Below are positions 52,588 to 61,049 of a stretch of DNA of 64,000 nucleotides, piece after piece. Positions within the stretch are counted from its first letter, which is position 1. Each line of letters opens with the position of its first letter. The stretch covers positions 186,001 through 250,000 of the forward strand of contig JAWMQP010000002.1 in NCBI GenBank assembly GCA_033283335.1, written 5' to 3'. The stretch is from Pseudomaricurvus sp033283335 (GTDB taxonomy: Bacteria; Pseudomonadota; Gammaproteobacteria; Pseudomonadales; Cellvibrionaceae). The notes beneath the pieces are model-generated. The model saw nothing but the letters and a program-made list of their open reading frames with translations. It searched no databases and was not told where the DNA came from. Position numbers and translations under genes: made by a program.

Positions 52588-53453
52588 AGTCGGGCTCCCG
52601 TCACTGTAGGGCTGATATGGAGATAAATAATGCGACAACTATACCATAAGATCTAATGATGTAACATTAAATCATATGTGCAGGCTGCTCATACTAGACG
52701 GCTGACCTGTTGGCATTTCAGAACATGGTGTCAGTCTTGGAGGACCGGTAACAGCACGGCAGCCCAGCGGCTTAGCTCACAGCGCGGGATGATGGTTGTT
52801 GCAATACCACTGGCAGCGACGAGTATATTGATGTCGTGTTGACGAAGGAAGTTCTACTGTTGTTGCCAGAGGCTGTATGCTGATTGAGTAATTTCTATCA
52901 GGGGCAGAAGTCCCCTGGCGTTTTTCGGAGACTGGTGAATCAGCACCAGTGCGGGTCCTTGACCCGATGTGTAGTAGTGAACAAGACGGTCGCCCAGAGT
53001 CAGATAGCATTACCTGATTGACGTTGAGTCACGCACGTATTGACCCTCATTATTTGCCTTAATCTTGCCCACAGAGCCGGGCGCAATTGCTCGTAATCAA
53101 GGCTAATCCGCGGGCTCTGTCAATTGAAAGAGCTTACTATTTTGGACCCGCTGTGGTCGTTGACATTTATCATGGCCGAGGCTTTTACTGCCGACTTCAC
53201 AATCGCTATACAGACAGCTGGATAGGTTTCAGTTCCTGTCGGAAAACGACACGGTGAAGGCTGCTTTAAGGTGGTCTGATTCAATCTTGCTGTGTTAATT
53301 CAATGATCATGTCTAGCTCAAAGCATTTCGGGGCAGATCGATGTTGCTATACTGACCCCATGAGAGCGTCTTGAAATCTACCGGCTCGGATGAATTCGGC
53401 GAATCGCTCAATAACAATAATCCCAATCTGTCATCACATCAAAAACGCTGGGA
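52588..53453. other. 866-bp gap, hairpin-rich, with Fnr-type box 5
   Basis: No gene I can support; a minus-strand frame at 52777-53010 reads low-complexity, non-domain protein. It contains TAATGATGTAACATTA (52654-52669, imperfect palindrome before the oxidase gene), a terminator-like CAGGGG/CCCCTG hairpin with TTTTT (52899-52925), a perfect ACTGGTG/CACCAGT hairpin (52931-52950), and a CAGAGCC/GGCTCTG pair around 53070-53120. An untranslated RNA is conceivable. Confidence 0.55.
53160..53173 (+). promoter_or_regulatory. Fnr-type box 5, before the SDR gene
   Basis: TTGACATTTATCAT followed by GG. It lies 280 bp before the SDR start and points to it, so a long leader or a missed short gene is implied. 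Confidence 0.55.
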
Positions 53454-54413
53454 ATGACTATGCAAACGCCTATGGCATCACCCTATGATCAATTTACTTG
53501 CGCCACTCAGGTCGCTCAGGGCATCGATCTGGCGGGGAAGCGGGTCCTTATCACCGGCGCCACAGCGGGTATTGGTCTGGAGACGGCCAGAGTATTGGCT
53601 CACCAAGGGGCAAAAGTCACATTGCTCGGGCGAGACGCTAAAGCGGGTAAGTTACTGACTCGAAGTCTGCAGGTCGCAACCGGTAATCCCCACATTGATA
53701 TGCTGGAACTGGACTTAAGCAGTTTGGCGAGTGTCCAGTCTTTGGTGGATCACCTGCTGGAAACTGAAACCTGCGTGGACTTGCTGATCAATAATGCTGG
53801 TGTGATGGCCAAACCGCTTGAGCGATGCGAAAACGGCATTGAATCTCAGCTGATGATCAATTATGTCAGTCATCTTTTGTTGTCGGTGTCGTTGATGCCC
53901 TTGCTGTTAAAGTCGGCGGATCCGAGAGTGGTTACCCTGACGTCCCTGGGTCATCATATGTCTGCGGTTCATCTCGACGACCTTAATTTTGACCGTCGTG
54001 ACTACCATAAGTGGAAAGCCTATGGTCAATCGAAAACGGCTGACAGCCTACTGGCGGTGTATCTGCATCAGCGTTGGGGAGCGGAGGGCTTAATTTCTAC
54101 GGCGGTACACCCAGGAGCCATCATGGGTACCAAACTGGGTCGTTTCTTGAGCGAAGAAGAACAGCAGGTAGCAATGCTCAGTAGCAAGGACACCGAAAAA
54201 ACGCTGCAACAGGGAGCCGCGACCACGGTTTGGGCAGCGCTATCGCCCATGTTGGTCGGTCAGGGTGGAACCTATCTGGAGGACTGTAATGTGGCGGTGG
54301 TGGTGGAAAAAACCAACTTTCGCTCTGGGGTCTTGCCCTATGCGCTCTGCCCAGGGACGGCAGAGCAATTGGTGCATCAGGTCGAATCTCTCACCGGGTT
54401 ATCACTGGGATAA
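53454..54413 (+). CDS. Short-chain dehydrogenase/reductase
   Basis: NAD(P)-dependent SDR of the retinol dehydrogenase/light-independent type, 319 aa. ITGATAGIGLETARVL is the TGxxxGIG cofactor motif; LLINNAGVMAKPL is NNAG; TLTSLGHH carries the catalytic Ser; YGQSK is the YxxxK active site. It may oxidise an alcohol or ketone of the pathway. Start at ATG 53454 (or 53460), preceded by GGGA. The box at 53160 suggests Fnr-type control. Confidence 0.88.
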   Translation: MTMQTPMASPYDQFTCATQVAQGIDLAGKRVLITGATAGIGLETARVLAHQGAKVTLLGRDAKAGKLLTRSLQVATGNPHIDMLELDLSSLASVQSLVDHLLETETCVDLLINNAGVMAKPLERCENGIESQLMINYVSHLLLSVSLMPLLLKSADPRVVTLTSLGHHMSAVHLDDLNFDRRDYHKWKAYGQSKTADSLLAVYLHQRWGAEGLISTAVHPGAIMGTKLGRFLSEEEQQVAMLSSKDTEKTLQQGAATTVWAALSPMLVGQGGTYLEDCNVAVVVEKTNFRSGVLPYALCPGTAEQLVHQVESLTGLSLG

Positions 54414-54451
54414 TCCCGGCAAGCACTCAAACTATTAAGTTCTGCAGCAAT

Positions 54452-54790
54452 TCAGACCTTCTTAACAAACTCTGACTTCAGTTTCATGGCACCGATGCCA
54501 TCAATTTTGCAGTCGATGTCGTGATCGCCTTCCACCAGGCGAATGTTCTTGACCTTGGTGCCGACCTTGACCACGGACGATGAGCCCTTGATTTTCAGGT
54601 CCTTGATCACTGTGACCGTATCGCCATCACTCAACAGGTTGCCGTTGGAGTCCTTCACAACCAGGGCATCCGAGTGGGCATCATTATCAGCATCAGACCA
54701 CTCATGGCCACACTCGGGGCAGACAAACAGATCGCGGTCTTCATACGTGTAGGTAGAGTTGCATTGGGGGCAATTGGGCAGGTCGCTCAT
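54452..54790 (-). CDS. yjdM: YjdM/PhnA zinc-ribbon protein
   Basis: 112 aa, the standard length. Two CPxC pairs (CPQC and CPEC) form an N-terminal zinc ribbon at about 7-28; the C-terminal SH3-like beta domain reads GNLLSDGDTVTVIKDLKIKGSSSVVKVGTKVKNIRLVEGDHDIDCKIDG. The family is widespread and was first named PhnA, but has no proven phosphonate role. A convergent, probably housekeeping gene unrelated to the flanking pathway. Confidence 0.93.
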   Translation of the reverse strand: MSDLPNCPQCNSTYTYEDRDLFVCPECGHEWSDADNDAHSDALVVKDSNGNLLSDGDTVTVIKDLKIKGSSSVVKVGTKVKNIRLVEGDHDIDCKIDGIGAMKLKSEFVKKV

Positions 54791-55180
54791 AATAAATGTC
54801 CACTGTTTGGGTAAAGTGGGCGATTATGCCTGATTCCCGGGTCAGAAACCCACATCAACTGCCGATTAATCTGTCTGTCGGCCCAGGGGAGGGTCTATCC
54901 GTCAATGTTTCGGATGAATTGAAGGCCAGGATTTTTCGCTGAATTGTCAGTATTTTTTACATTGTGACAAGGGTCACAATCAATGAATTATGTAACGAAT
55001 TGAAACCATTGGTGAATTTGGATGTGGTTCAGTATTTGCTTATTCCAGTCCTGTGATTGCGACGGTCGTACCGATTAAGTGTTTCGTGGTGTGCAATTCA
55101 GTTATTGATATGGCACGGCTCTTAAAGATCCGTGCCAGCCGTTTTTCTTCAGTTACAACGATCTTTTGAGGGACAAAAAG
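54791..55180. promoter_or_regulatory. Leader region of the PEP-CTERM gene with Crp-type site and hairpin
   Basis: ATTGTGAC-AAGG-GTCACAAT (54961-54980) is a perfect inverted repeat that contains the Crp consensus TGTGA-N6-TCACA. Further down, TGGCACGG/CCGTGCCA (55111-55118, 55130-55137) forms a stem followed by GCCGTTTTTCTTC, a terminator-like structure 30 bp before the start codon that could act as an attenuator or end a short transcript. Confidence 0.65.
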
Positions 55181-55891
55181 ATGCAAGACATAAGACAGAT
55201 AAGAAAAACACTGAAACAACTTCGGATCGGTTTTTTAATGGGGTGTTTGGGGATGGTGGCGTCAGTTTCTTCCTATGCGGGGCTGGTTGTCGCCGATCTG
55301 GAAGATGTGACGAATCCGACTAGTTTCTTTGCCAAACTGATCATTGAGGATATTGCGGGCGGGGTGAAAGTCACTGCGGATATCTCTGACCCAATCAATA
55401 CTGGGTTGACGAATGGAGATATTCTGGGAATTGGGTTTCACATCGCCGACGAATCTCTCCTAGGCTCCCTCAGTGTGACCAATAACGGTAATGAAGACCC
55501 GTTGGGGATCATTACCAGTACCTGTTTTGGCGCCAATTCTTGTGAATTGTTCACAGGCGGTTCCGGTCAGCCTGGGCGCAATATGGATATTGTGATTGGC
55601 CTGGGGATTGTTGGTGCAGCTGCCGGCTTCGTACAAACCGTGATGCTTGAGATGCTTTCGTCATCTTTCTTATTTTCCGCCATGTTGTTTGCGAATGAAA
55701 AGGTGGGCATGAGGGTACAAAGTATCCAATATGGAGACACCCGTATGGACGGCTCATCGAAGCTGATCGGCGATGGTCCTGGGGAAGAAGTACCGTCTCC
55801 AGGCAGCCTGGCGCTATTGGCCATTGGTCTGCTGGGTTGGCGGGCGCTGTCCGGCTGGTCGGGACTGACCACCCGGAAAGTCGCCTTTTGA
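55181..55891 (+). CDS. PEP-CTERM-like exported protein
   Basis: 236 aa. A signal peptide is formed by about residues 12-34 (IGFLMGCLGMVASVSSYAG). The C-terminus VPSPGSLALLAIGLLGWRALSGWSG resembles a PEP-CTERM sorting tail: a PxPxx-type motif, a hydrophobic helix and basic residues; the usual VPEP reads VPSPG. Proteins of this type are handled by exosortase; no exosortase is in this window. The rest, about 35-205, has no recognisable domain. ATG 55181 has GAGGGA upstream. Substrate or role: unknown surface or biofilm protein. Confidence 0.8.
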   Translation: MQDIRQIRKTLKQLRIGFLMGCLGMVASVSSYAGLVVADLEDVTNPTSFFAKLIIEDIAGGVKVTADISDPINTGLTNGDILGIGFHIADESLLGSLSVTNNGNEDPLGIITSTCFGANSCELFTGGSGQPGRNMDIVIGLGIVGAAAGFVQTVMLEMLSSSFLFSAMLFANEKVGMRVQSIQYGDTRMDGSSKLIGDGPGEEVPSPGSLALLAIGLLGWRALSGWSGLTTRKVAF

Positions 55892-55981
55892 GTTCATAAG
55901 CCTCAAAGCCAGCGACAGTGTTTTACGGCTATGTCGTCGTTTACGGCAATGTCGCTGGTGACTGCTTCACACTGAGTTCTA

Positions 55982-58813
55982 CTAGGTTCGTTCACCAGTC
56001 AACTTGGCTGAGCCAAAAATACCCATCTTCACTTTGCCGCTGATCTTGTCACCTTTCACCTCAAGGTTGTATTTCAGGGTGATCTTCATGGGCTTTTGCA
56101 CCTTGAGATCAAACTTCAGGCGGTATCCCTCCTCAATCTGACCCGTGAAGTCCATCTGACCTTCCGGGCTGCTGAGAAATCCACTCAGAGCCTCGCCATC
56201 CGTTTCAAAGTGCCCCAGCATTTCCTGCGGACCCACCGGGGTCGACAGCACCATTTTCCAGTCTCCGTCTATGAGAGCGGCTTCACTGACGGCAGGGGGG
56301 GCGTCCGCTGGCGAAGATGCTGCTTGTGGCGCGGCAGGCTCAGTTTCCTCGTTGGCTTTGGTTGACGGCATCACGGCGGAAGTCGCAGGTACTTTGGCTG
56401 CTTTGGTCGGATTGGCCAGATCGCGACCTTCAATCACGCTCAGCAACTTAGCGGGTGTCAGCGGCAAATCAACCGGCACATCACCAAAAGGCGCAAGGGC
56501 GTCGGCGATGGCATTGACCAGTGTTGGCGCACCAATGATGGCGCCACCTTCACCCACACCGCGCATGCCGCCGACGGATTGGGACGGGGTGTTGCAGTGC
56601 AGAAACTCAAATTCAGGGACGTCATGGATGGTGGGCAGATGGTAGTCTTTGAAGGTCGCGGCGATGGGGTTGCCACGCTCATCAAAACCCACCTCTTCCA
56701 GCAACACCATGCCAATGGCCTGGGCCAGACCGCCGGAGATCTGGCCCTCGACAATGGCCGGGTGTATGGGGGTGCCGCAGTCTTCCGACGAAATCCAGCG
56801 CAGGATTTTCACAAAGCCGGTGTCAGTATCCACTTCCACAAGGCAGAGATTGGCCGCGCTGCTGAGGGTCATCGGCGGTGGCTGGTAGCGGTATTGGGCT
56901 TCCAGGCCGGACTCGAAGCCCTCCGGCAGGCGATCGGGTTCACCGTAGGCAATGTTGGCGATCTCGGCCAGTGAGCGGGTCAGCTGCGGCTGGCCATTGA
57001 CCAGTGCGTTAGCCTGGTCGAGCAGAATATCCTCCGGGCTGACACCTGCCAGATGAGCTGCCAGCCGTCGAACTTTGTCTGCCAGCCGTTCCGCCGCCAT
57101 AATGGCCGCACCACCGGCAACGACCCCCTGGCGGCTGCCGGCTGCGCCGGGGGAAAAACCACCGCGAGAGCTGTCACCCTCGAATACACTCACATCTTCA
57201 TAGGGCACACCCAGTCGATCGGCAAAAATCTGCGCCATGGTGGTGGCTGTTCCGTGTCCCTGGGAGTGGGTGCTCATGACGGCCGTGACCTTACCGGTGG
57301 GTTCAATTCTCACCTGCGCCAGCTCGCCGGTCATGGTGGCGATGGAGCCGGCTGATCCGGTCGGTTCGATATAGGTAGCGATGCCCATACCGAGATAGCG
57401 TCCACGCTGACGTTGTTCGGCCTGTTCCTGGCGAAAGGCATCGACATCAAAGCTGCGCAGCAACCTTTCCAGGCACTCGGCAGGGGTGATGTCTTCCAAC
57501 GGGATCTGCATGCAGGATTCGGTGGGCTGATCCTGCAGGGTGACCAGGTTGCGGCGGCGAATCTCGATGGGGTCGATACCGAGTTTGCGTGCGCCCACGT
57601 CGAGCGCCGTTTCCCGAGCCAGTGACTCCATGGCCCAGGGGCCGCGATAGGCGGCGTAGCCGACCGTATTGCTGTACCAGCCACGGGTCAGGAAACCGTA
57701 GGCGGGCAGTTTGTAAGCCGCCCAGATAAACATGTGGACGGCGATATTGCATTCTGACAGCTGCGGAAAGGCACCGTTGTTGACGTTGTAGTCGCCGTGG
57801 GAGGCGATCAATTTGCCGTCTTCGCTGAAGGCCACCTGCAGTAACATGTCCTGCTCGCGGCATTGATTGGCGCTGATCAAATTCTCGTAGCGGTCCTCAA
57901 TCCATTTGAGCGGCCGGTTGAATTTGAGGGCGGCGAGGATCACCGCCGTTTCCTCTTTCCAGGGGTGATTTTTCAGGCCAAAACCACCTCCTACATCCTT
58001 GGCAATCACACGTATTGAGGTGTCTGGCAGGCCCAGCGCCTGGGATACCCAGCGGGCCACCATGTGCGGGCTCTGGCAGGTGATATAGAGCGTGAGTTCA
58101 CCGGCACCTTCCGGCGAGGCCAGCACGCCGCGGGTTTCCATCGGTGACTGGGCAATGCGCTGGTGCACAACCTTGTGTTGTACCAGACAGAAGGCCGAGT
58201 CGAGCTCGGCCTGCAGCTCTTCCTCGATTTCTTCCTCACCCATCTGCGCGGCGATGTTACTGTCGGTGTCGGGGTGGACGATTGGCCCCTGGCGGGCGTC
58301 ATCCATGGTGACCACTGGATCCTGTTCCTCGAAATCCACCTCAATCAACGACGCCGCGTCTTCGGCGATAGCCCGATTGTCGGCGATCACCAGTGCTACC
58401 GGTTCGCCGACGTAAGCCACCCGGCCATCGGCCAGCGGGGTGGTTTTGACCGAGGGAGAAGCCAGGTAAAAACTGAGCATATCGACGTTGAAGTCGGCCA
58501 GGTCCTGTTGAGTGTAAATGGCGTGGACGCCATCGAGATCCCCGGCCACCTCGGTATTGATGCTGAGGATATTGCCGCGGGCGATGGGGCTGCGGGCGAA
58601 CGCCACGTGCAGCATACCGGGTACGGTGATGTCATCCACAAACTTGCCATGGCCGGTCAGCAGGCGCGGGTCTTCCTTACGCGGTACCCGTTGGCCGATA
58701 TAGCGGCCCTGGGTAACAGATGGTTGCGGTCGGGATTCATCGCGAACCTCAGGTTGGGACTCGGCGGTGATTTCCTCTGCTGAGCGCAAGGTCGTTTGGG
58801 TGGGCGCATTCAT
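55982..58813 (-). CDS. Molybdenum hydroxylase large subunit (CoxL form II/XDH-like) with extra C-terminal domain
   Basis: 943 aa. Residues about 35-770 form the molybdopterin-binding large subunit: RYIGQRVPRKEDPRLLTGHGKFVDD, MLHVAFARSPIARG, AKDVGGGFGLKNHPWKEE, GEGGAIIGAPTLVNA with the base Glu. The active-site loop reads AYRGPW (388-393), not the AYRCSFR of aerobic CO dehydrogenase form I, so an aldehyde or heteroaromatic substrate is likely. After an Ala/Pro/Thr-rich linker (about 790-835) comes an extra domain of about 100 residues (DGDWKMVLSTPVGPQEMLGHF through GIFGSAKLTGERT), beta-rich and lipocalin-like. The linker and tail are not standard for CoxL, which is about 780-810 aa. Its ATG overlaps the coxS-like stop. 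Confidence 0.88.
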   Translation of the reverse strand: MNAPTQTTLRSAEEITAESQPEVRDESRPQPSVTQGRYIGQRVPRKEDPRLLTGHGKFVDDITVPGMLHVAFARSPIARGNILSINTEVAGDLDGVHAIYTQQDLADFNVDMLSFYLASPSVKTTPLADGRVAYVGEPVALVIADNRAIAEDAASLIEVDFEEQDPVVTMDDARQGPIVHPDTDSNIAAQMGEEEIEEELQAELDSAFCLVQHKVVHQRIAQSPMETRGVLASPEGAGELTLYITCQSPHMVARWVSQALGLPDTSIRVIAKDVGGGFGLKNHPWKEETAVILAALKFNRPLKWIEDRYENLISANQCREQDMLLQVAFSEDGKLIASHGDYNVNNGAFPQLSECNIAVHMFIWAAYKLPAYGFLTRGWYSNTVGYAAYRGPWAMESLARETALDVGARKLGIDPIEIRRRNLVTLQDQPTESCMQIPLEDITPAECLERLLRSFDVDAFRQEQAEQRQRGRYLGMGIATYIEPTGSAGSIATMTGELAQVRIEPTGKVTAVMSTHSQGHGTATTMAQIFADRLGVPYEDVSVFEGDSSRGGFSPGAAGSRQGVVAGGAAIMAAERLADKVRRLAAHLAGVSPEDILLDQANALVNGQPQLTRSLAEIANIAYGEPDRLPEGFESGLEAQYRYQPPPMTLSSAANLCLVEVDTDTGFVKILRWISSEDCGTPIHPAIVEGQISGGLAQAIGMVLLEEVGFDERGNPIAATFKDYHLPTIHDVPEFEFLHCNTPSQSVGGMRGVGEGGAIIGAPTLVNAIADALAPFGDVPVDLPLTPAKLLSVIEGRDLANPTKAAKVPATSAVMPSTKANEETEPAAPQAASSPADAPPAVSEAALIDGDWKMVLSTPVGPQEMLGHFETDGEALSGFLSSPEGQMDFTGQIEEGYRLKFDLKVQKPMKITLKYNLEVKGDKISGKVKMGIFGSAKLTGERT

Positions 58814-59298
58814 TGGTGATCACTCCCCGGTTCAGCCGCGGCGAGCTTTTTGGCGGCGCGGCGAATACCCTGATAGCCTGTACAGCGACAGATGTGCCCG
58901 GACAGGGCGCCCAGCAGTTGTGCTTCGCAGGTGGGCTCAGGCGCATCGGTCAAGGCCGCCAGTGTGGTGGCGATCCCGGGTGTGCAGAAACCGCATTGCA
59001 AACCGTACTCGTCCTGCAGCGCTTGTTGCACCGGATGGAGGGTGCCGTCTTCGGCGGCCAGGCCTTCCACCGTGGTGACATCGCAACCGTTGGCCTGTAC
59101 CGCCAGCATCAGGCAGCTGCGCACAGCCTTGCCATCGACGATCACGGTGCAGGCACCACAGACGCCGTGTTCGCAACCGATATGCACACCGGTGTAGCCG
59201 GCATCGTCGCGCAAAAAATCCGACAGGGAAGTGCGGGCCTCGATGTCACCGCTGTGCTGGCGACCGTTAATGGTGAGGGCGACAGAGTGTTTGCTCAT
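58810..59298 (-). CDS. (2Fe-2S)-binding small subunit (CoxS-like)
   Basis: 162 aa. Two [2Fe-2S] clusters: the plant-type CEHGVCGACTVIVDG (Cys ligands C-x4-C-x2-C, plus one downstream in CLML) and the C-terminal-domain CGFCTPG with GHICRCTGY. Carries electrons from the molybdenum site to the FAD subunit. Overlaps the genes on both sides by 4 nt. No chaperone (XdhC/CoxD) is in the window. Confidence 0.95.
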   Translation of the reverse strand: MSKHSVALTINGRQHSGDIEARTSLSDFLRDDAGYTGVHIGCEHGVCGACTVIVDGKAVRSCLMLAVQANGCDVTTVEGLAAEDGTLHPVQQALQDEYGLQCGFCTPGIATTLAALTDAPEPTCEAQLLGALSGHICRCTGYQGIRRAAKKLAAAEPGSDHQ

Positions 59299-60176
59299 AG
59301 GATTTCTCCAGCAGCAGGTGCCGTTTGCAGGGCTTCACGCAGGGTGCGAGTGAATAGACGGCGACCCACGGTGCGACGGTATTCGGCGGTGGCGTGTTGG
59401 TCATCGAAAGGCGCGGTGTCAGTTACCGCCGCCTCGGCCACCGCCTGTGGATCAATAGCATCCAGTCGCTGGCCCATCAGCAACTGCTCTGCGCTGCTGG
59501 CGCGAATTGGTGTTGGCCCCATGCCAAACCAGGCCAGGCCCGCACGAGTGACGACACCGTTTTCCTGTGCCAGCGCGCCTACCAGACCCACCAGGGCAAA
59601 ATCGCCGGGACGCTGTGCCAGTTCTCGAAACAGGGTGATATGACCTTGTGGCCACGACGGAAATTGAATCCCGGTCACCAGTTCATCCGGCTCCAGGGCA
59701 TTCATATAGGGGCCGAGGTAAAACTCTTCAGCACGCAAGTGACGGCTACCGCGAACCGAACGGATCTCCAGTGTGGCGCCCAGGGCGACGGCGGTGGCGG
59801 GCAACTCGGCGGCTGGTTCACCCAGGGTGATGGAGCCGCCGACGGTGCCGCGGTTGCGGGTCTGATGATGCCCCACATGACGAACCGCCTCTACCATCAC
59901 CGGTAACTCGCGGGCCAGCAATTCATTGGTCAGTACCTCGCACTGGCGGGTCATCGGACCGATGCGCAAACCATCGGCGGTTCGATGGATACCTTGTAAG
60001 TCGTCAATCTGGTTGATGTCGACCAGGATAAACGGTTGGCTCATACGCAGGTTCAACAGCGGCATCAGGGTCTGGCCACCGGCCAAGACCGTGGCGCCGC
60101 CGCCGGCTTCTGCCAGTGCCTTACAGGCTGCATCGATGCTGCTCGGGGCCACATAGTCAAACGGTGCAGGCTTCAT
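59295..60176 (-). CDS. FAD-binding medium subunit (CoxM-like)
   Basis: 293 aa. PCMH-type FAD domain: ATVLAGGQTLMPLLNLRMSQP at about 34-54 and the second FAD loop TRNRGTVGGSITLGEPAAELPA, followed by the CO-dehydrogenase-flavoprotein C-terminal domain. It transfers electrons from CoxS to its flavin and on to the acceptor. 4-nt overlaps with both neighbours show one operon in the order G-M-S-L. Confidence 0.95.
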   Translation of the reverse strand: MKPAPFDYVAPSSIDAACKALAEAGGGATVLAGGQTLMPLLNLRMSQPFILVDINQIDDLQGIHRTADGLRIGPMTRQCEVLTNELLARELPVMVEAVRHVGHHQTRNRGTVGGSITLGEPAAELPATAVALGATLEIRSVRGSRHLRAEEFYLGPYMNALEPDELVTGIQFPSWPQGHITLFRELAQRPGDFALVGLVGALAQENGVVTRAGLAWFGMGPTPIRASSAEQLLMGQRLDAIDPQAVAEAAVTDTAPFDDQHATAEYRRTVGRRLFTRTLREALQTAPAAGEIL

Positions 60177-60916
60177 TTGGGGGGGGCGTCCAGCAAGCGT
60201 CGCAACAGGGTCGGGTCGAGCATGACCACCGGGGCTGCAGTGCGTCGGCCATATTCAAATGCGGATACGGCAATCAATATCAGCAGCAATCCCAGGGCCA
60301 GTCCGGCCCAGCCAGAGCTTTCGGCGCTCAGCAGTTCGGGGCTGCGCCCCAACAGAAAACCGCCCACCGTGGCGACCAGCAGGGCCACAACCCAGGCCCA
60401 GGAAAGCTTGCCGGTGCCGGCCACAGCAGGTGCGGCGAGGGCGACAGTTGGGGCCGCTTCGGCGGCAGGCACTGTGACACCGCTGACAATGTCGCCGAAA
60501 CGGCCGAAAAACTTGCCCGCCAGCTGTTTGGCTGTGGCGTCAATAATGGGACCACCCAGTTGGGCCATGCGACCGCCCACCTGGGCATCGACGTCATAAG
60601 TCACCAACGTACCGCCCTGCTGATCAGCGAGCTTGACCCGGGCGCTGCCTTTGGCAGTGCCGGCGATACCGCCGTTGCCTTCCAGATGGAGGGAGTAGCC
60701 ATTGGCCGGGTTGAGATCTGAGAGTGTTACCGCACCTTTGAAACGAGCGCCAATGGGGCCTACTTTGACTTCGACGGTGGCATTAAAGCGATCATCGGCT
60801 TCTTTACTGAGGCTTTGGCAGCCGGGAATGCTGTCGCGCAAGACATCCGGGTTGTTCAGGGCCTCCCAGACTTTCTGGCGGGGCGCAGCGATATACTGCT
60901 CGCCGGTCATTTGCAT
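60173..60916 (-). CDS. CoxG-like SRPBCC protein with C-terminal membrane anchor
   Basis: 247 aa. The N-terminal 150 residues are a CO-dehydrogenase subunit G (SRPBCC/START-like) domain: GEQYIAAPRQKVWEALNNPDVLRDSIPGCQSL. A linker leads to two C-terminal membrane segments (WVVALLVATVGGFLLG and GLALGLLLILIAV). CoxG helps recruit the hydroxylase to the membrane in other systems. It is the first gene of the operon, with the large palindrome at 60944-60979 just upstream. Confidence 0.9.
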   Translation of the reverse strand: MQMTGEQYIAAPRQKVWEALNNPDVLRDSIPGCQSLSKEADDRFNATVEVKVGPIGARFKGAVTLSDLNPANGYSLHLEGNGGIAGTAKGSARVKLADQQGGTLVTYDVDAQVGGRMAQLGGPIIDATAKQLAGKFFGRFGDIVSGVTVPAAEAAPTVALAAPAVAGTGKLSWAWVVALLVATVGGFLLGRSPELLSAESSGWAGLALGLLLILIAVSAFEYGRRTAAPVVMLDPTLLRRLLDAPPK

Positions 60917-60943
60917 AGGGCAACCTCTTTCGGGTTATTGTTA

Positions 60944-60979
60944 TTAAATTTGGTGTCACAATAATGACACCAAATTTAA
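60944..60979. promoter_or_regulatory. 36-bp perfect-arm palindrome before the hydroxylase operon
   Basis: TTAAATTTGGTGTCA (60944-60958), a 6-base spacer CAATAA, then TGACACCAAATTTAA (60965-60979). The 15-bp arms match perfectly. It lies 28 bp before the coxG-like start, and on the other strand about 70 bp after the mutarotase gene. No T-run follows, so an operator is more likely than a terminator. Confidence 0.8.
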
Positions 60980-61049
60980 CGGTTGACCAGCCCTAACCCC
61001 TCGACCCGCGGACAGTCAAAGTTGCCTTCACGGGCAAAAAACCGCTCTC

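Noticed and set aside
52777..53010. 77-codon minus-strand frame in the large gap
   Set aside because: Composition is unlike the neighbouring genes and no motif is seen.
55982..60916. Aerobic CO dehydrogenase (form I)
   Set aside because: The active-site loop reads AYRGPW, not the AYRCSFR of true CO dehydrogenases, so only a related hydroxylase is claimed.
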